From the NCBI GenBank assembly GCA_910592005.1, contig CAJVPP010000056.1, forward strand, positions 1 through 55,174: a DNA stretch of 55,174 bases, read 5' to 3'. Positions 44,858-55,174 of this stretch are shown here, in pieces. A program made the translations under genes and the position numbers. This stretch comes from Funneliformis mosseae. Taxonomy: Eukaryota > Glomeromycota > Glomeromycetes > Glomerales > Glomeraceae. The number at the start of each line of letters is the position of its first letter. The stretch's first letter is position 1. The notes under the pieces were generated by a model. That model did no database searches, was not told the DNA's origin, and saw only the letters and a program-made list of their open reading frames with translations.

Positions 44858-46784
44858 TTAAAGGATTTGAACAAAATTATTTAACGTAGTTTGCTTTGAG
44901 TTATTAACATGTAATTTTAATACTTGATGCCTTAACTTCTGCAATATACTTAATTCATTTGGGTTAATACAAACATCTGATGAATGTTTAAAAAATAAAA
45001 CAAGATCATTCAAATAATCTAAAGCTTTTATTTCAGAAATTACTACTGGAGGCTCTTCATTTGGATCCATTTCTGATTCATTATTATTTTTTGACTTTAT
45101 CATAGACACAATTTCATCATTGGTTAACCCTTCATTACTTTTCAAACAATCATCAATATAAAGAAATTCATCTGTATCCATAAGGTTATTAAATGGTAGC
45201 TCATTAATTAAATCTTGTAATTCCATTTCATCATATAATGTTTGATCTTCAATTTTACCAATTTCATCTATTTCATTTAATGGTAGAATTCCTGTATACT
45301 TCCAACAATTAATAATAGTTTGTTAACTTACAGAATTCCAAGCATTCATGCTGAAATCAATAAAATCATAAATATTTATGGGAGTAGGCTCTTTGTTAAG
45401 TTCTTGTAAAATTTTATATACTTCAATTCTATTTCTAACAAGTAATTTCTGGTACTGTGCCTAAATTATTGAGAATTTACCATAAATCAAATTAGATTTT
45501 ATAAAAAAATTACTATTGCAAATTAATAATAAAAGTTACTAACTTTAAAGAAATTAATGATCCCTGCATCACATAGCTATAAATGAGATATAGTATTTAA
45601 TGGCAAAAAATGAATAACTACATTTGTTAAATTAATATCTTCATTTATAATATATATGGGAGTATTGTTAATAAGTAAAAGGATATTGCGATTTTATAAT
45701 CTAATTTGCCTATCCAATTTTTTAAGATAATCATTCTAAATATTAACTTACATTTATGCTATAGATGAGGAATAAAACATCATAATAACAGTCATAACTT
45801 AGACGAAACTATATTAAAATCATAATAAGGGATATGACAAAACCCATTCAATATGACGAAAGCTAAAATTATCGAAACTATATTAAAAACATAGAAAAGG
45901 GTATGACAAAATTATTTTGAGAAGGTTTCAGCAGGCATCTATAATCTATATAGTTGAATTCTAATAATAATTTACTGGTAATTCTTCTTTTTTTTCTATT
46001 TAATACTTGTGAATTCTAGTATTTATAAATGAATAATGGTTTTAATTTTTCAGTACCAGTAACATTGCATATAAAAAGTAGAGTAACCTATTTTTAGATT
46101 TCTTTGTTCCTGAAAGAGGCCCTTATGCTAATGTTTTTGATAGTTCAAGATCTCAATACAATCCTAAAATATATGAATCTTAAAATATAAAAAAATAGGA
46201 GCTTTATTGAGAAAAAAAAAACTTATCTGTTTTATCACAGTTAAAAATATCGTTTAAGTTATAATCTTTAATAATTTAGCGTAAAATATCTCTTTCTTCA
46301 TCTAAGATTTCTAATGATATACTTTTAGCTTTACCTCACTTAATGTATTCTTTTAAATTATGACGTTTTTTAAATTTATCAGTCTACCTATTAAAAAATA
46401 AAAATTTATTGATTTCAAATTGCTGAACAAAATATTTTATCTTTTCATGTAAAATATCAGTGTTAATGGTAAATTCTGTAGCAAGTGTATTTGTTACTCA
46501 TAATGAAAAGGCTTCTTCTACTTGAGAAAAATAAACAGGTCTCTCCTTCTGTTTATTTGTATCTTCAGAGTCTGGGTTTACAAATAACCACTTTTCTTTT
46601 TTTTTAAAATATCTGAAACAGTATTTTGCTTAACTTTATATAAAATAGCAAGTTCCTCTTGAATAGGGCGTAGTATTTTCTAAGAATCTAAACAGAGTTG
46701 ACGCTTTTGTGTATGTGTTAATACAACTCTTTTATTTGATTAAAAGGTATCTTGAACAAACTTCTTTTTTCTTTGTTGAGACAT
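44858..46784 (-). pseudogene. Tigger transposase, decayed, with intact 122-residue C-terminus
   Basis: The ATG at 46784 gives MSQQRKKKFVQDTF and then the Psq-type helix-turn-helix (RPIQEELAILYKVKQNTVSD) and the CENP-B-like second domain (SQVEEAFSL). The first catalytic block reads IFNCDKTDKFF. The second, expected LLLxDNAPTH, reads LLLINNTPI, an Asp to Asn change. Then come VVIHFLPLNTISHL and CDAGIINFFK. The acidic C-terminal part (45226-44858) is open for 122 residues, as is usual for this family. Stops and a foreign repeat near 45800-45960 break the middle. It is inactive. Confidence 0.75.
45885..45955 (+). repeat. Dispersed repeat, second copy (partner of 29031-29101)
   Basis: It is nearly identical to the 29031-29101 segment over about 70 bases (ACTATATTAAAAACATAG, GGTATGACAAAATTATTTTG). 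A weaker related copy begins near 45812 (CGAAACTATATTAAAATC). It interrupts the Tigger coding frame. Confidence 0.7.
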
Positions 46785-47040
46785 CGTTATTAGCTAAAAT
46801 ACGACACATAAAATAAAAAAGCTAGTATATATGCTGGTATAACTTGAAATATTAGTATATAGTACTATATATTACTTATTAAAGGACAAAGAAATTGCAT
46901 CAATATATGTTACATTGTGAAATAATATATAATATTGATATAATGAGATTTTTTTATTAATTGTGAAATGGAACAAAGAAAATTTATCAGTATATATCAA
47001 TTATCAGTATATAAACTATCAATATATTAAGATTAGACTA

Positions 47041-47578
47041 TAATAAAGTACTTAAAATATAATAAAGTCTTAATTTTAATCAAAAATTTCTAATATAATT
47101 TTATGTAATTGATATCTTTAATATCTAAACTTTGTGTAATTAACTCAGACACTTTACATATATTGGACTAATTAATCCCCTTCCTCTTAAAATTTATGTT
47201 TCTATTTAATAAGGTTCTTAAATTCTGAACAAAAAATAGATATTAGCTTTTTGAAGTTTGATTATTTTTTTAATTGAACATTTTCAATGTAAAAAACACG
47301 TTAATTTTTTTCTTAAAAAGAAACTTAATAAATAAATGTGAATCGCAAGATAATAATAACACTCGTTTAACATAGTTAAACTTTAAATTAAATATCAAAT
47401 AAAATTTTCTTCAATAGCAACAACCGCTACGAAAAATTCTTCCTTTTACTTAATAGCAATAACCAAAACTTCTTCCCCTTCTTAAACATTTTGCTGGTAT
47501 ATCATTTTACAAAAATGTGTCATTATTAACAGAAAGTTATATTTAATTTGATCACGTTTTAGAAAAAAATCTGAACGA
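47041..47578. other. AT-rich spacer
   Basis: Simple AT-rich DNA lies between the Tigger and the second LTR-like copy. A short pair of similar phrases (AACCGCTACG at 47421, AACCAAAACTTC at 47461) is the only texture. No gene is seen. Confidence 0.45.
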
Positions 47579-48032
47579 TGTTAACGTTACTCTTTTCATC
47601 AAATAAGTTAACTATAATTTGAAGTTAGAGAGACAATAACCATGACTTAAATTTAATCAAATTAACATATTGTTTATTAGAAAGTTTATTTAGTTAACAA
47701 GAATAAAATTATAAGTTTTATATTTGCAAAATATTAAGAGTATTTATTATTATTATTAAATATAATATTTAGAACTTGTTAGAATCTGTCCTTTTTCCAA
47801 GGTATTTTTATGCTCTTTATATAGGAAAATTATAATTAAAGAAAATCTATGGTAAATATGATACTACTAACAATAATAATAAAGCTAACAGATATGCTAA
47901 GTATGTTAAATATATTATAAATGATAATAATGATATAAATAATAGAAATATAATAAATAATATATGTGTCTTATTTGGCATATATGGCATATATGTCATA
48001 TTCGATAGATCTGTTAGTTTCTGCCAGTTTCA
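47579..48032 (+). mobile_element. LTR-like element, copy 2, opposite orientation to copy 1
   Basis: The sequence from TGTTAACGTTAC to CTGCCAGTTTCA matches the reverse complement of 3871-4352 along its whole length, with indels. The landmarks AACTTGTTAGAATCTGTCC and TCTTTATATAGGAAAA are shared. The TG...CA ends suit an LTR. I see no clear target duplication. No protein is coded. Confidence 0.65.
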
Positions 48033-48366
48033 ATTTCCTTCCCTAAATTTTGGTCTCTGGACTAAATCAATATTGCTTCTTCTATTAGAGATTGATAATT
48101 TTTCTTTTTTATTGAATATATCTCAGGAAGACTTAAGTATCGAGTATGTTGAATTTGCTTTAGTCCCAAAAATTCAAAAATGAAATAAGTTCATATTGAT
48201 GTAGTATAATAATACTTAGTTATTATGCTTTTAAAGTAAGTTCGTTAAGCTGGAGAAAAAGTTTTTTTTCTAATAACTATCCTAGATAAAAGGCATTTAT
48301 CATCATTAATATTCAGTCCTTAAGGATTGAGGCTCTTTTTAGCATATAATAAGTTATTTCAATTAA
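48033..48366. other. Short spacer between the LTR-like copy and element B
   Basis: It is AT-rich DNA with no supported gene. A minus-strand scrap (IFGTKANSTYSILKS) is too short to assign. Confidence 0.35.
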
Positions 48367-49361
48367 TACTCCAAATGGTTCAGTTTGGTTTAGATTATAG
48401 GCCAATCTGAAATTGAACTGAAAATTTCAGTTCAGTTTGGATTAAAAATCTTAAAAATGTCAATCTGAAACTGAACTGAACTGTAAACTGGTAAAAATCT
48501 GAACTGAACTGAAAATTTCAGATTAACCTGAAATTTCAGATCGTTTAGAACGATAACTTCAATTATTCCAAATAAACGATTTTTTATTGTTCTTTTAAAA
48601 TGATAATTTAATCGTTCTAATCAAACGATTTTTTTATCGTTCATTTGGAATGATAATTTGATCATTTCAATTGAACGATTTTCTTATCATTCGTTTGGAA
48701 TAATAATTTGATCGTTCTAATCGAACGATTTCTTATCATTTGTTTAGAACAATAATTTTATTGTTCTAATTAAACGATTCTTTTATCGTTCATTTGAAAT
48801 GATAATTTGATCATTCCAATCAAACAATTTTCTTATCATTCATTTAGAATGATAATTTCATCATTCTAATCAAACAATTCTATTATTGTTCATTTAGAAC
48901 GATATTTTGATCATTCCAATCAAATGATTTTCTTATTATTCATTTGGAATGATAATTTGATCATTCTAATCAAACAATTTTCTTATCATTTGATTAGATG
49001 ATAATTTCATCATTCCAATTAAATAATTCGTTTATCATTCGTTTAGAATAATAATTTGATCATTCCAATTGAACAATTTTTTTATTATTTATTTAGAACG
49101 ATAATTTCATCATTCTAATCAAACAATTCTTTTATCGTTCGTTTAGAATAATAAATTTAATCGTTCCAAACGATCTGAAATTTCAGATTAATCTAAAATT
49201 TTGGGTCAGTTCAGATTTTTTTTAGTTTAGATTAGATTTATAATCTGAAAAAAATCTGAACTGAACCAAAAATTTTTAGATTGAATTTTTTGCAATCTGA
49301 AACTAAAACTGAAGTTGATCTGAACTGAAAATTTTTGGATTAATTCGAACTGTTCAAAGTT
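48367..49361. mobile_element. TTAA-flanked non-autonomous element B
   Basis: TTAA lies on both sides (48363-48366 and 49362-49365). The arms (about 48367-48540 and 49165-49361) carry the same CTGAACTGAA phrases and TTTCAGATT palindromes as element A. The core is a quite different tandem array of 50-bp units (listed separately). Length is 995 bp and there is no coding capacity. Shared arms and shared target suggest one transposase mobilised both. Confidence 0.7.
48542..49168. repeat. 50-bp tandem array of nested palindromes (core of element B)
   Basis: About 12 units of 50 bp alternate two palindromic phrases: AACGATTTTTTTATCGTT, and a phrase like GAATGATAATTTGATCATTC. Most differences between units are CG to TG or CA changes, as expected from loss of methylated CpG. 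Single strands of this array could fold into long hairpins. Confidence 0.85.
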
Positions 49362-49474
49362 TTAATTTCAATCTTTCTTTTCAGCTTCATATTGTCTGTA
49401 TAAGAAGGTATAGTAGGAATAAGATTATTGGTAATTCTTCTTTTCAAATCACTTTTGAAATCTTCTAAGGACAT
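49345..49474 (-). other. Short open segment cut by element B
   Basis: The ATG at 49474 starts MSLEDFKSDLKRRITNNL and runs about 40 codons into the end of element B. It may be the 5' end of a small gene truncated by the insertion. It may also be the 3' leftover of the Ty3 element. No family is recognised. Confidence 0.25.
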
Positions 49475-49589
49475 AATAAAAAAAATAAAAATGATAATAA
49501 TAAAAAAAATTAAAGAAGAAAAAAAATAAAAATAAATGATAAAGGGAATAGGTGAACTATATAACTATTTGAGATTCTCAATTTTGTCG

Positions 49590-50690
49590 ATTATGATATT
49601 GTTTTAAAAGATCTCCATTAACAGGTATTTGTAAAACTTTTTTATTCATTTCTTTTATTTTGTAAGATCTATTTAACAAAATTTGATAAATGTAATATGG
49701 TCCTTTTTATTTTAGTTCTAGTTTTCTAAACTATTATTTTTCTTTTGTCACATGGTAATATAAAACTTTGTCTCCTATTTTAAAATGAAAGATCTTTATT
49801 AGGTTACGATTATGTCAATCTTTCTGATTTACTTGTGATTTTTCCACATGGTTTTTAGCTTTTTTCCTAATTTGCGGTAAATCATCCACTAAAGATTTTA
49901 TATGTTGATTTAGAGTTACATTTTCTTCAATTAGTTCATCAAGGGGTAATTGTTCATCTCTTTCATATGTTAAATAAAAGGAAGATATCTTGGTTATTAA
50001 TTGCTTAAAAGTTCGATATGCAAATAATATAAGTGCAATTTGCAAATCCCAATTTGAAATTTCTTAGGCAGTTTTAGCTAAAAATTTACATAGTGTTCTA
50101 TTAAATCTTTTTACTAGACCATTGGTTTGAGGATAATAAGAAGTTGATAGAAGATGTTTTATCTTAAATTTATTCATTAATTCATCAACCATTTGGTTAT
50201 TAAAGTGGGTTTCTCAATCAGTTAATATCTTAATTAGACATCTATGTCTGCAAATAATTTCTTCATAAATAAATTGGAATACTTGAGAAGCAGTTGCTTC
50301 TAATACAGCCTTTACCTCTAGTCACTTAGTAAAATAATTAATGACCACTATGATATGTTTGTTTCCTTTGTCTGTTAGAGGTAAAGGTTCTACAAAGTCA
50401 ATTCCAATTTGATAGAAAGGTGCTTGTATTGCAATTAGATGTAAATCTTCATGTTTACTTAGTTTTCCTCTTCTTTGGCATTTATCACAGCTTTTAACAT
50501 ATACACGAATATTTTCATACATTTGAGATCAGTAATATCTTTTTTTAATTTTATCGAACATAATATCAGTAGCAAAATGTCTAGCTATTAGATCATTATG
50601 TATTATGTATAAAATAGCTTCCATTTCATAAGTTCTAATTATCCTTAATAGCTTTTCAGGGTTTCTTTTATCATTTCTATATAAATAATT
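49590..50690 (-). pseudogene. Ty3 integrase with lost catalytic Glu
   Basis: The zinc-binding HHCC part is seen as HNDLIARH and CDKCQRRG. The core follows with Asp in IGIDFVEPLP, a second Asp in ILTD-stop-ETHF, and PQTNGLVKRFNRTL, where Lys stands at the catalytic Glu (G-to-A). The C-terminal GPY/F-type module (KLELK-stop-KGPYYIYQIL) ends near 49590. Without the Glu no strand transfer is possible. Frames are otherwise long, with stops at Trp or Arg codons. Confidence 0.85.
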
Positions 50691-51539
50691 ATTTTGGACT
50701 GTGTAAGGTATGCAAAAGTTTTTAAATTGTTTGATAATTTTGGGGTTATTAATTTTATGGGAATAATTTGTTGTGTAATATATGAATAAATATGATTATA
50801 TTAATTAATATCTATGATGAGCTATATGTCACACTGCATATACTTTCACTTTCATCCTAAATAATATAAGTATTAAATAATGTAAATTATAAATATCAAA
50901 AATAGTAAAAAAGGGAAAAAAAAAATCTTAATCTAATTCAGGAAACTCAGATTGAATATGTTTAAGATAGGTGAAGTAAAAGGAAAATCCTTGAAGTGTT
51001 TTATATAATACTTGTATCTGAGTTTCTAATGATTGTGTTTTAACTTCTATTGGCTCATTTCACCATACTTGATTATCTAAATATCTTGAATCTATATCTG
51101 GTTGAATTTGACCTAATTTGTATCTAATTATACACTTGTGTTCAACAGTATTATAAGGTAAATTTGTCTTATAAGCTTTATAGTATGTATGTAAGTGATG
51201 GTTTTTTATATAATAGGAATAGTTACATCTAGATCCTCCACTATTTATGGGTTATTCTACTATCACTTGTTTAATTTTTATGTTTGTTTTATATATATTC
51301 TGCATTTTCTCAAGTGGGGATTGATATTCTATAGTGGTAATTATTGACTTAAACCAATCATCAAAAAGTTCATTTTCTAATATTTGGTCCTGACTATATG
51401 AGGAATTTAAAATGAACCATTCAGTCTCATATTCATTATTTTTCTTAAAATAGGATGGATTATCTGTGATATAGTTATTTTTGATAGAAGAATTATAACC
51501 AGTTTCCACATCTGATTTAAAGTTCAAGAAAAATACTTC

Positions 51540-51975
51540 TGATTTTTTAGGTATTCGTAATAGAGTATCAGCATTTGCATTAGCCTTTCCAGGTTTATAT
51601 TTAATAGTGAATTCATATTGTTGTAGTTCTACTACCTATCTTACTCTTTGACCTTTAGGTAATTTAGAAGTTTGAAACCATTTTAAAACTGAATGATCGG
51701 TTACAAGTACAAAAGGTTTCATGCCTAAATAATGTTAAAAGTATCTTATGGTTTACACAACTGCTAAACATTCTTAATCAATTATGACATAATTCTTTTC
51801 AGCTGAATTTAGACTTTGACTTGCATAGGCAATAACATGTTCTTTTCCATCTGATTATTCTTGTGAGAGAACAGCTTCTAGACTTATCTCAGATGTGTCC
51901 GTATAGATGATAAAGGGTCTATTAAAATTGGGATAACTTAAGATCAGAGCTTGATTAAAATTTTTTTTATTCGAT
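51540..51975 (-). pseudogene. Ty3 RNase H domain
   Basis: Text such as FNRPFIIYTDTSEISLEAVL (first Asp), then HVIAYASQSLNSAEKNYV, FQHYLGMKPFVLVTDHSVL and KYKPGKANANAD, matches the Ty3 RNase H order. Stops occur at Gln and Trp positions. The region between it and the integrase (50690-51540) is a poorly conserved linker with one 91-residue open stretch. Confidence 0.75.
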
Positions 51976-52780
51976 TAAATGCTATCTGTTGTTTGTCTCC
52001 TTAAAGGAAGGGTTCATATTTCTTTAATAAAGTAAACATAGGTCGAGCAATCCTTGAAAAATCTTTTATAAACTTCTGATAGTATGAAAATAATCTAAGA
52101 GCAGCACAGAGTTGTGTAAGGTTTGTCAGTCTTGAAAAGTTTTTGACTTTAATTATCTTTTCAGAATCTGGATGAATTTCATTTTGTTCTACTACATGTT
52201 CTAAGAAATAAATATTCGGTAAGCAGAAATAGCACTTTTTTAATTTAATTTTTAAGTTTGCATTCTGAATAGCTTTGAACACTTGATATATATGGTCTAT
52301 ATATATTTTGAAGCTTTCTTTGAATAGATTATGATATCATCTAAATATACAGCGACGAAATCTCTGAGAAAGTCTTGTAAGATTTTATTCATTAATCTTT
52401 GAAATGTTCCAGATGCATAGTTTAGTCTAAAGGGCATTACTAAGAATTTGTATAGCCTAAAAGGTGTTATAAATGCCGTTTTCTCTATATCTACTTCATC
52501 TATAGCTACTTGCTAGTATTTACTTACCAGATTCAATATAATAAACCATTGGGCAGCTCCAAAACTTTCTAATAGGTCATCGATTCAGGGTAAAGGATAA
52601 GCATTGACTTTGGTAATAGCATTTAATTTGCGATAGTCTATGCAAATTCTCTTGTTACCACCTTTCTTATCTACAATTATTATAGGCGAAGCCTAAGGGC
52701 TTGAGGACTTTCAGACTATTCCTTATTCTTCTATTTTAATTGTTTCGTCTCTAAAAAATTCTCGATTCTTTGGATTAATT
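51976..52780 (-). pseudogene. Ty3 reverse transcriptase, YLDD motif kept
   Basis: From about 52780 the minus strand reads [28 protein letters not shown], then VYLDDIIIYS with the YLDD catalytic pair at 52336-52347. The intact 93-residue palm-thumb segment (52282-52001) follows, with HPDSEKIIKVKNF and YYQKFIKDFSRIARP. Frameshifts and stops break it elsewhere. Confidence 0.85.
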
Positions 52781-53179
52781 CGATATAGAGATTGTGCAAT
52801 AGACGCAGCATCACCAGTTAAAATCCAATGTCTTATTAAATTCATTCTTCTGATCCTAGTCTGACTCTTAGCATAAATATCAGAATGATTGTTTAGAAGA
52901 GCTTGAAAGAGTTCTTGTTGATGATGATCAAGAGGTCCAGTTTGATTTATAGATGTAGGTTTGTTTTAAACAGTTTCAGCTAAAAATACTGTTAGATTTT
53001 TATTAGTATTTATAGAGTTAATATTATTGTCATTATCCATTTCAGCTTCAGAACTTTTTAGGGAGTAGAAATTTATCTATAGGTTAAATTCCAGTTCACT
53101 TTGGTTAGCCAAATCTTTCTTAGAGGAATCAGAAAAATAAATCAGCATTTTTTCGAGACATTCCTCTTCATATTCTTCT

Positions 53180-53590
53180 TTCAAAATCTCTTCTAATGCA
53201 TCATGAATTATCACTTTTAAGGTTTTCGTGAAGGTGATTAGGATTCAAATAATAGTCTGATCTTTCCTAATAGTCAAGGTGGATTTTTTCCAATCCATGT
53301 TGGCATCTGAATTTTGGAGCCAATCATTTTCTAATATCAAGATTTCATCCCTAAATTTTAGAAGTGAAAATTTTGATCCTTTCTATTACTACAGGAACAT
53401 TATCTATGATTCCTAAGGAGTGAGTCCTAACTCTATTGGCTGTAACTACCATCATTTTTGAGGCTCAATCGATTTCATAACCTAATCTTTTGAGCAAGAT
53501 TTTTGTAATTATACTTATAGCTGTATCACTATTGATTATAGTGGTTTAGGCTTTTTTTCTAATTTGTAGAGTACATTTAGCTACAGAAGT
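53180..53590 (-). pseudogene. Ty3 retropepsin-type protease, active-site Asp changed
   Basis: The segment TTIINSDTAISIITKILLKRLG corresponds to the DSG/DTG active-site loop. The expected D-S-G reads N-S-D, again G-to-A type changes. The flanking hydrophobic pattern then continues as YEIDQASKMMVVTANRVRTH. Confidence 0.55.
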
Positions 53591-54139
53591 GGGCTTGTCA
53601 TCACTTTTGGCTAAATTAGCTTTTTGGACTTTTCAGAAGCTTTTTCTCTGGATCTTCTTATAGCCTAGCTAAACCAGAATGATAATTTGGAATGGCATAA
53701 GCAGCTTGTCTAACTAATAGTCTATATAGAAGATTCTGAAGATAAGTGGTAATGTTGAACTCCGTTAATTGTTTAATTAGTGCTAATATTAATCTCCTCT
53801 TTATATTTTTAGGATTACTTGAAACTTCAGCTTGCGTTAGGACAGGATTTGTCTGTACAAATTCTTCTGCAAGATTTGGATAACAGTTGACTTAGAAAAC
53901 CTTCTCAGGTTTTCTTCTTTTTGAGACTTTATGCGTTTGATTTTTCAGTTTTTCAACATTAAATTATCAGGATACGTTCTCGATCAGGTATTCAGGTAAA
54001 CTTCATACTCTTCATTTTCGTCCGTTTCATAGTCATAGTTATCATGATCTTTATCAAGATATTGATCAGCTAAATGCAATTCTCTAGTTTTATTAAAATG
54101 AGATCTGTGATTATCTTAATAATATCATCGCAGTTGAGT

Positions 54140-55174
54140 ATAGTTTCTCGCAATGTATCCTAAAGCATTACAGTTATAATAAGTAAAATCGCTAGGTCTA
54201 GTATTTTAAAATCGGTAAGTGTTCGTATTTGATCTGATATTCTGGGACCTGTAAGTAGTCTCATAGGTCTGTTTTTTCTTCTCAGAGCCTATGATTAAGC
54301 TAACATCGCAGAGGATAAATTGGCGTAGTTTATAGTAAATTGTTTCAATTTTTTTGTGAGTTCATCTATTTCAATACTAATAATTAGAGCAGGTTTTGGT
54401 AAAGCAAGAGCAGATATAAAAGGGGTTACACTTGAGTCTCTTAGAGTTTTTCTAGTGGCAAAATTATAATCAATTTCGATGTTCTTAGCGGTATTTACTG
54501 TGATAGCCAAATCGTTTAGATTTTGTGCATACACTATTGAGATATATGCTAGATTTAATCCCATAAGAAACATTCGTTTTTGTTGTGCATTATCAGTCAA
54601 GCTTACTTTTTTTACTAACGTTCAGAATTTATTAGCGTAAGAATCTACTGATTCGTCCAAATGTTATTGTAAGGAAGTTAGCTCTTGATACTATTGATTT
54701 TTTCAGGTTTTATTGATAAACTGAGTGTTAAACATATCCACAAATTTATTTCCACTATTAGAGGTTGTAAGCCAATTGTCTCCCATAGTCATAGTATTTT
54801 CCTCAAACTAGTCAGCTGTGGCTTCTTTCAAGTATCCTTCAGCTATAGTTTTTTTTCTTGCAGCATTAATCCATCGGTTAATAGTGGTAGCTTTTTTAAA
54901 AGCGGCTAGCCATTCTACAAGATCTTTAGCTTCAGTACTATGAAAGTAATCAACCTTAGCTGTAGTTCATTCTGTCTGTCCTAACGTATTTAATTACGCT
55001 CCATCTATTTCAAAGATTCCCCTCCAGAGCTTATCTTATTTGTTCACCTGTAGCTGCTATTACCATTATTTCTGGTAGTAGGGTAGTAACTGGGATTGTT
55101 GATAAACTAGTTGCAGAGGGTACTGGAGAGGCAATTAGTTGTCGAAGTAATTGTCAGTCTTTTTGAATTTGTAT
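54140..55174 (-). pseudogene. Ty3 Gag with eroded zinc knuckle (partial)
   Basis: An open segment at 54600-54295 (MTDNAQQKRMFLMGLNLAYI) belongs to the capsid C-terminal region of Gag. Downstream, near 54145-54190, a zinc knuckle reads Y-Y-N-C-x4-Y-x4-Y where C-x2-C-x4-H-x4-C is expected. Three of four metal ligands have become Tyr, each a one-step transition. Gag continues past the window edge. Confidence 0.65.

Larger units (their letters stand above)
44546..47040 (-). mobile_element. Tigger/pogo element, second copy, about 2.5 kb
   Basis: The left end is CAGTCAAACCTCTATATACC, followed by several copies of ATATCGGTATA. The right end is a decayed reverse complement (TATTAAGATTAGACTA, then TA at 47041-47042). 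Length and layout are normal for Tigger. The transposase gene lies inside on the minus strand. A dispersed repeat (45885-45955) has entered it or arisen in it. Confidence 0.75.
49580..55174 (-). mobile_element. Ty3/gypsy retrotransposon, cut by the window edge
   Basis: Reading from the window edge down on the minus strand, the order is Gag, zinc knuckle, protease, reverse transcriptase, RNase H and integrase, the Ty3 order. Every domain carries stops or shifts. The 5' LTR would lie beyond 55174, and no convincing 3' LTR was found below 49580, where element B follows directly. It is an old inactive fungal element. Confidence 0.85.

Noticed and set aside
48542..49168. CRISPR-like array
   Set aside because: The 50-bp units are contiguous variants of one another with no unique spacers and no cas genes. 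The setting is a eukaryotic mobile element.
1..55174. tRNA or rRNA genes
   Set aside because: No cloverleaf with GGTTCRANNCC-type arms and no rRNA-like GC-richer block was noticed by eye. A covariance-model scan was not possible.

Overview
ORGANISM. The window reads as nuclear DNA of an arbuscular mycorrhizal fungus very close to Rhizophagus irregularis (Glomeromycotina). The evidence is a very AT-rich sequence, short GT-AG introns in compact fungal genes, and many decayed copies of gene families that I know from memory to be hugely expanded in that genome: trihelix/SANT genes, coiled-coil genes, zinc-ribbon nucleases, Maverick-type integrases and ATPases, Tigger, Tc1 and Ty3 elements. No database search was run, so the species is an inference.

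LAYOUT. (1) 1-14.8 kb is a graveyard of mobile, virus-like DNA. It holds a spliced trihelix gene with five internal stops, a family B DNA polymerase remnant, a coiled-coil gene split by a 482-bp LTR-like insertion, a CCHC/serine-rich/protease-like gene, a long coiled-coil gene, a Maverick-type integrase, two nuclease genes with zinc ribbons, and two A32-like packaging ATPases. (2) 14.8-33.5 kb holds a complete Tc1 element (14837-16153), more fungal repeat-family remnants, a TTAA-flanked element (A), a second trihelix remnant, one undamaged 182-residue ORF and a Tigger element (about 29.1-31.36 kb). (3) 33.6-44.2 kb is an island of five intact, intron-rich single-copy-type genes: SF3B2/Cus1 (+), a conserved protein of unknown function (-), an isopenicillin-N-synthase-like 2OG-Fe(II) oxygenase (+), a GRASP Golgi protein (+) and an Mkk1/2-type MAP kinase kinase (-). 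All joined exons keep one open frame. (4) 44.5-55.2 kb returns to repeats: a second Tigger (44546-47040), a second copy of the LTR-like element, a second TTAA-flanked element (B) with a 50-bp palindromic tandem core, and a Ty3/gypsy element on the minus strand cut by the window edge.

HOW IT FITS TOGETHER. The five island genes are housekeeping functions (splicing, Golgi/secretion, stress signalling, metabolism) and form no obvious pathway. The flanks show what looks like one shared mutational signature. Frames stay long and introns stay in phase, but Trp, Gln and Arg codons have become stops, and catalytic Asp, Glu and Cys have become Asn, Lys and Tyr. All of these are C-to-T or G-to-A changes. 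The best candidates for something new are the mosaic of virus-like modules at 1.3-13.6 kb, the seven-repeat zinc-ribbon nuclease lying between two ATPase copies, and the pair of TTAA-flanked elements that share arms but carry unrelated tandem-repeat cores.
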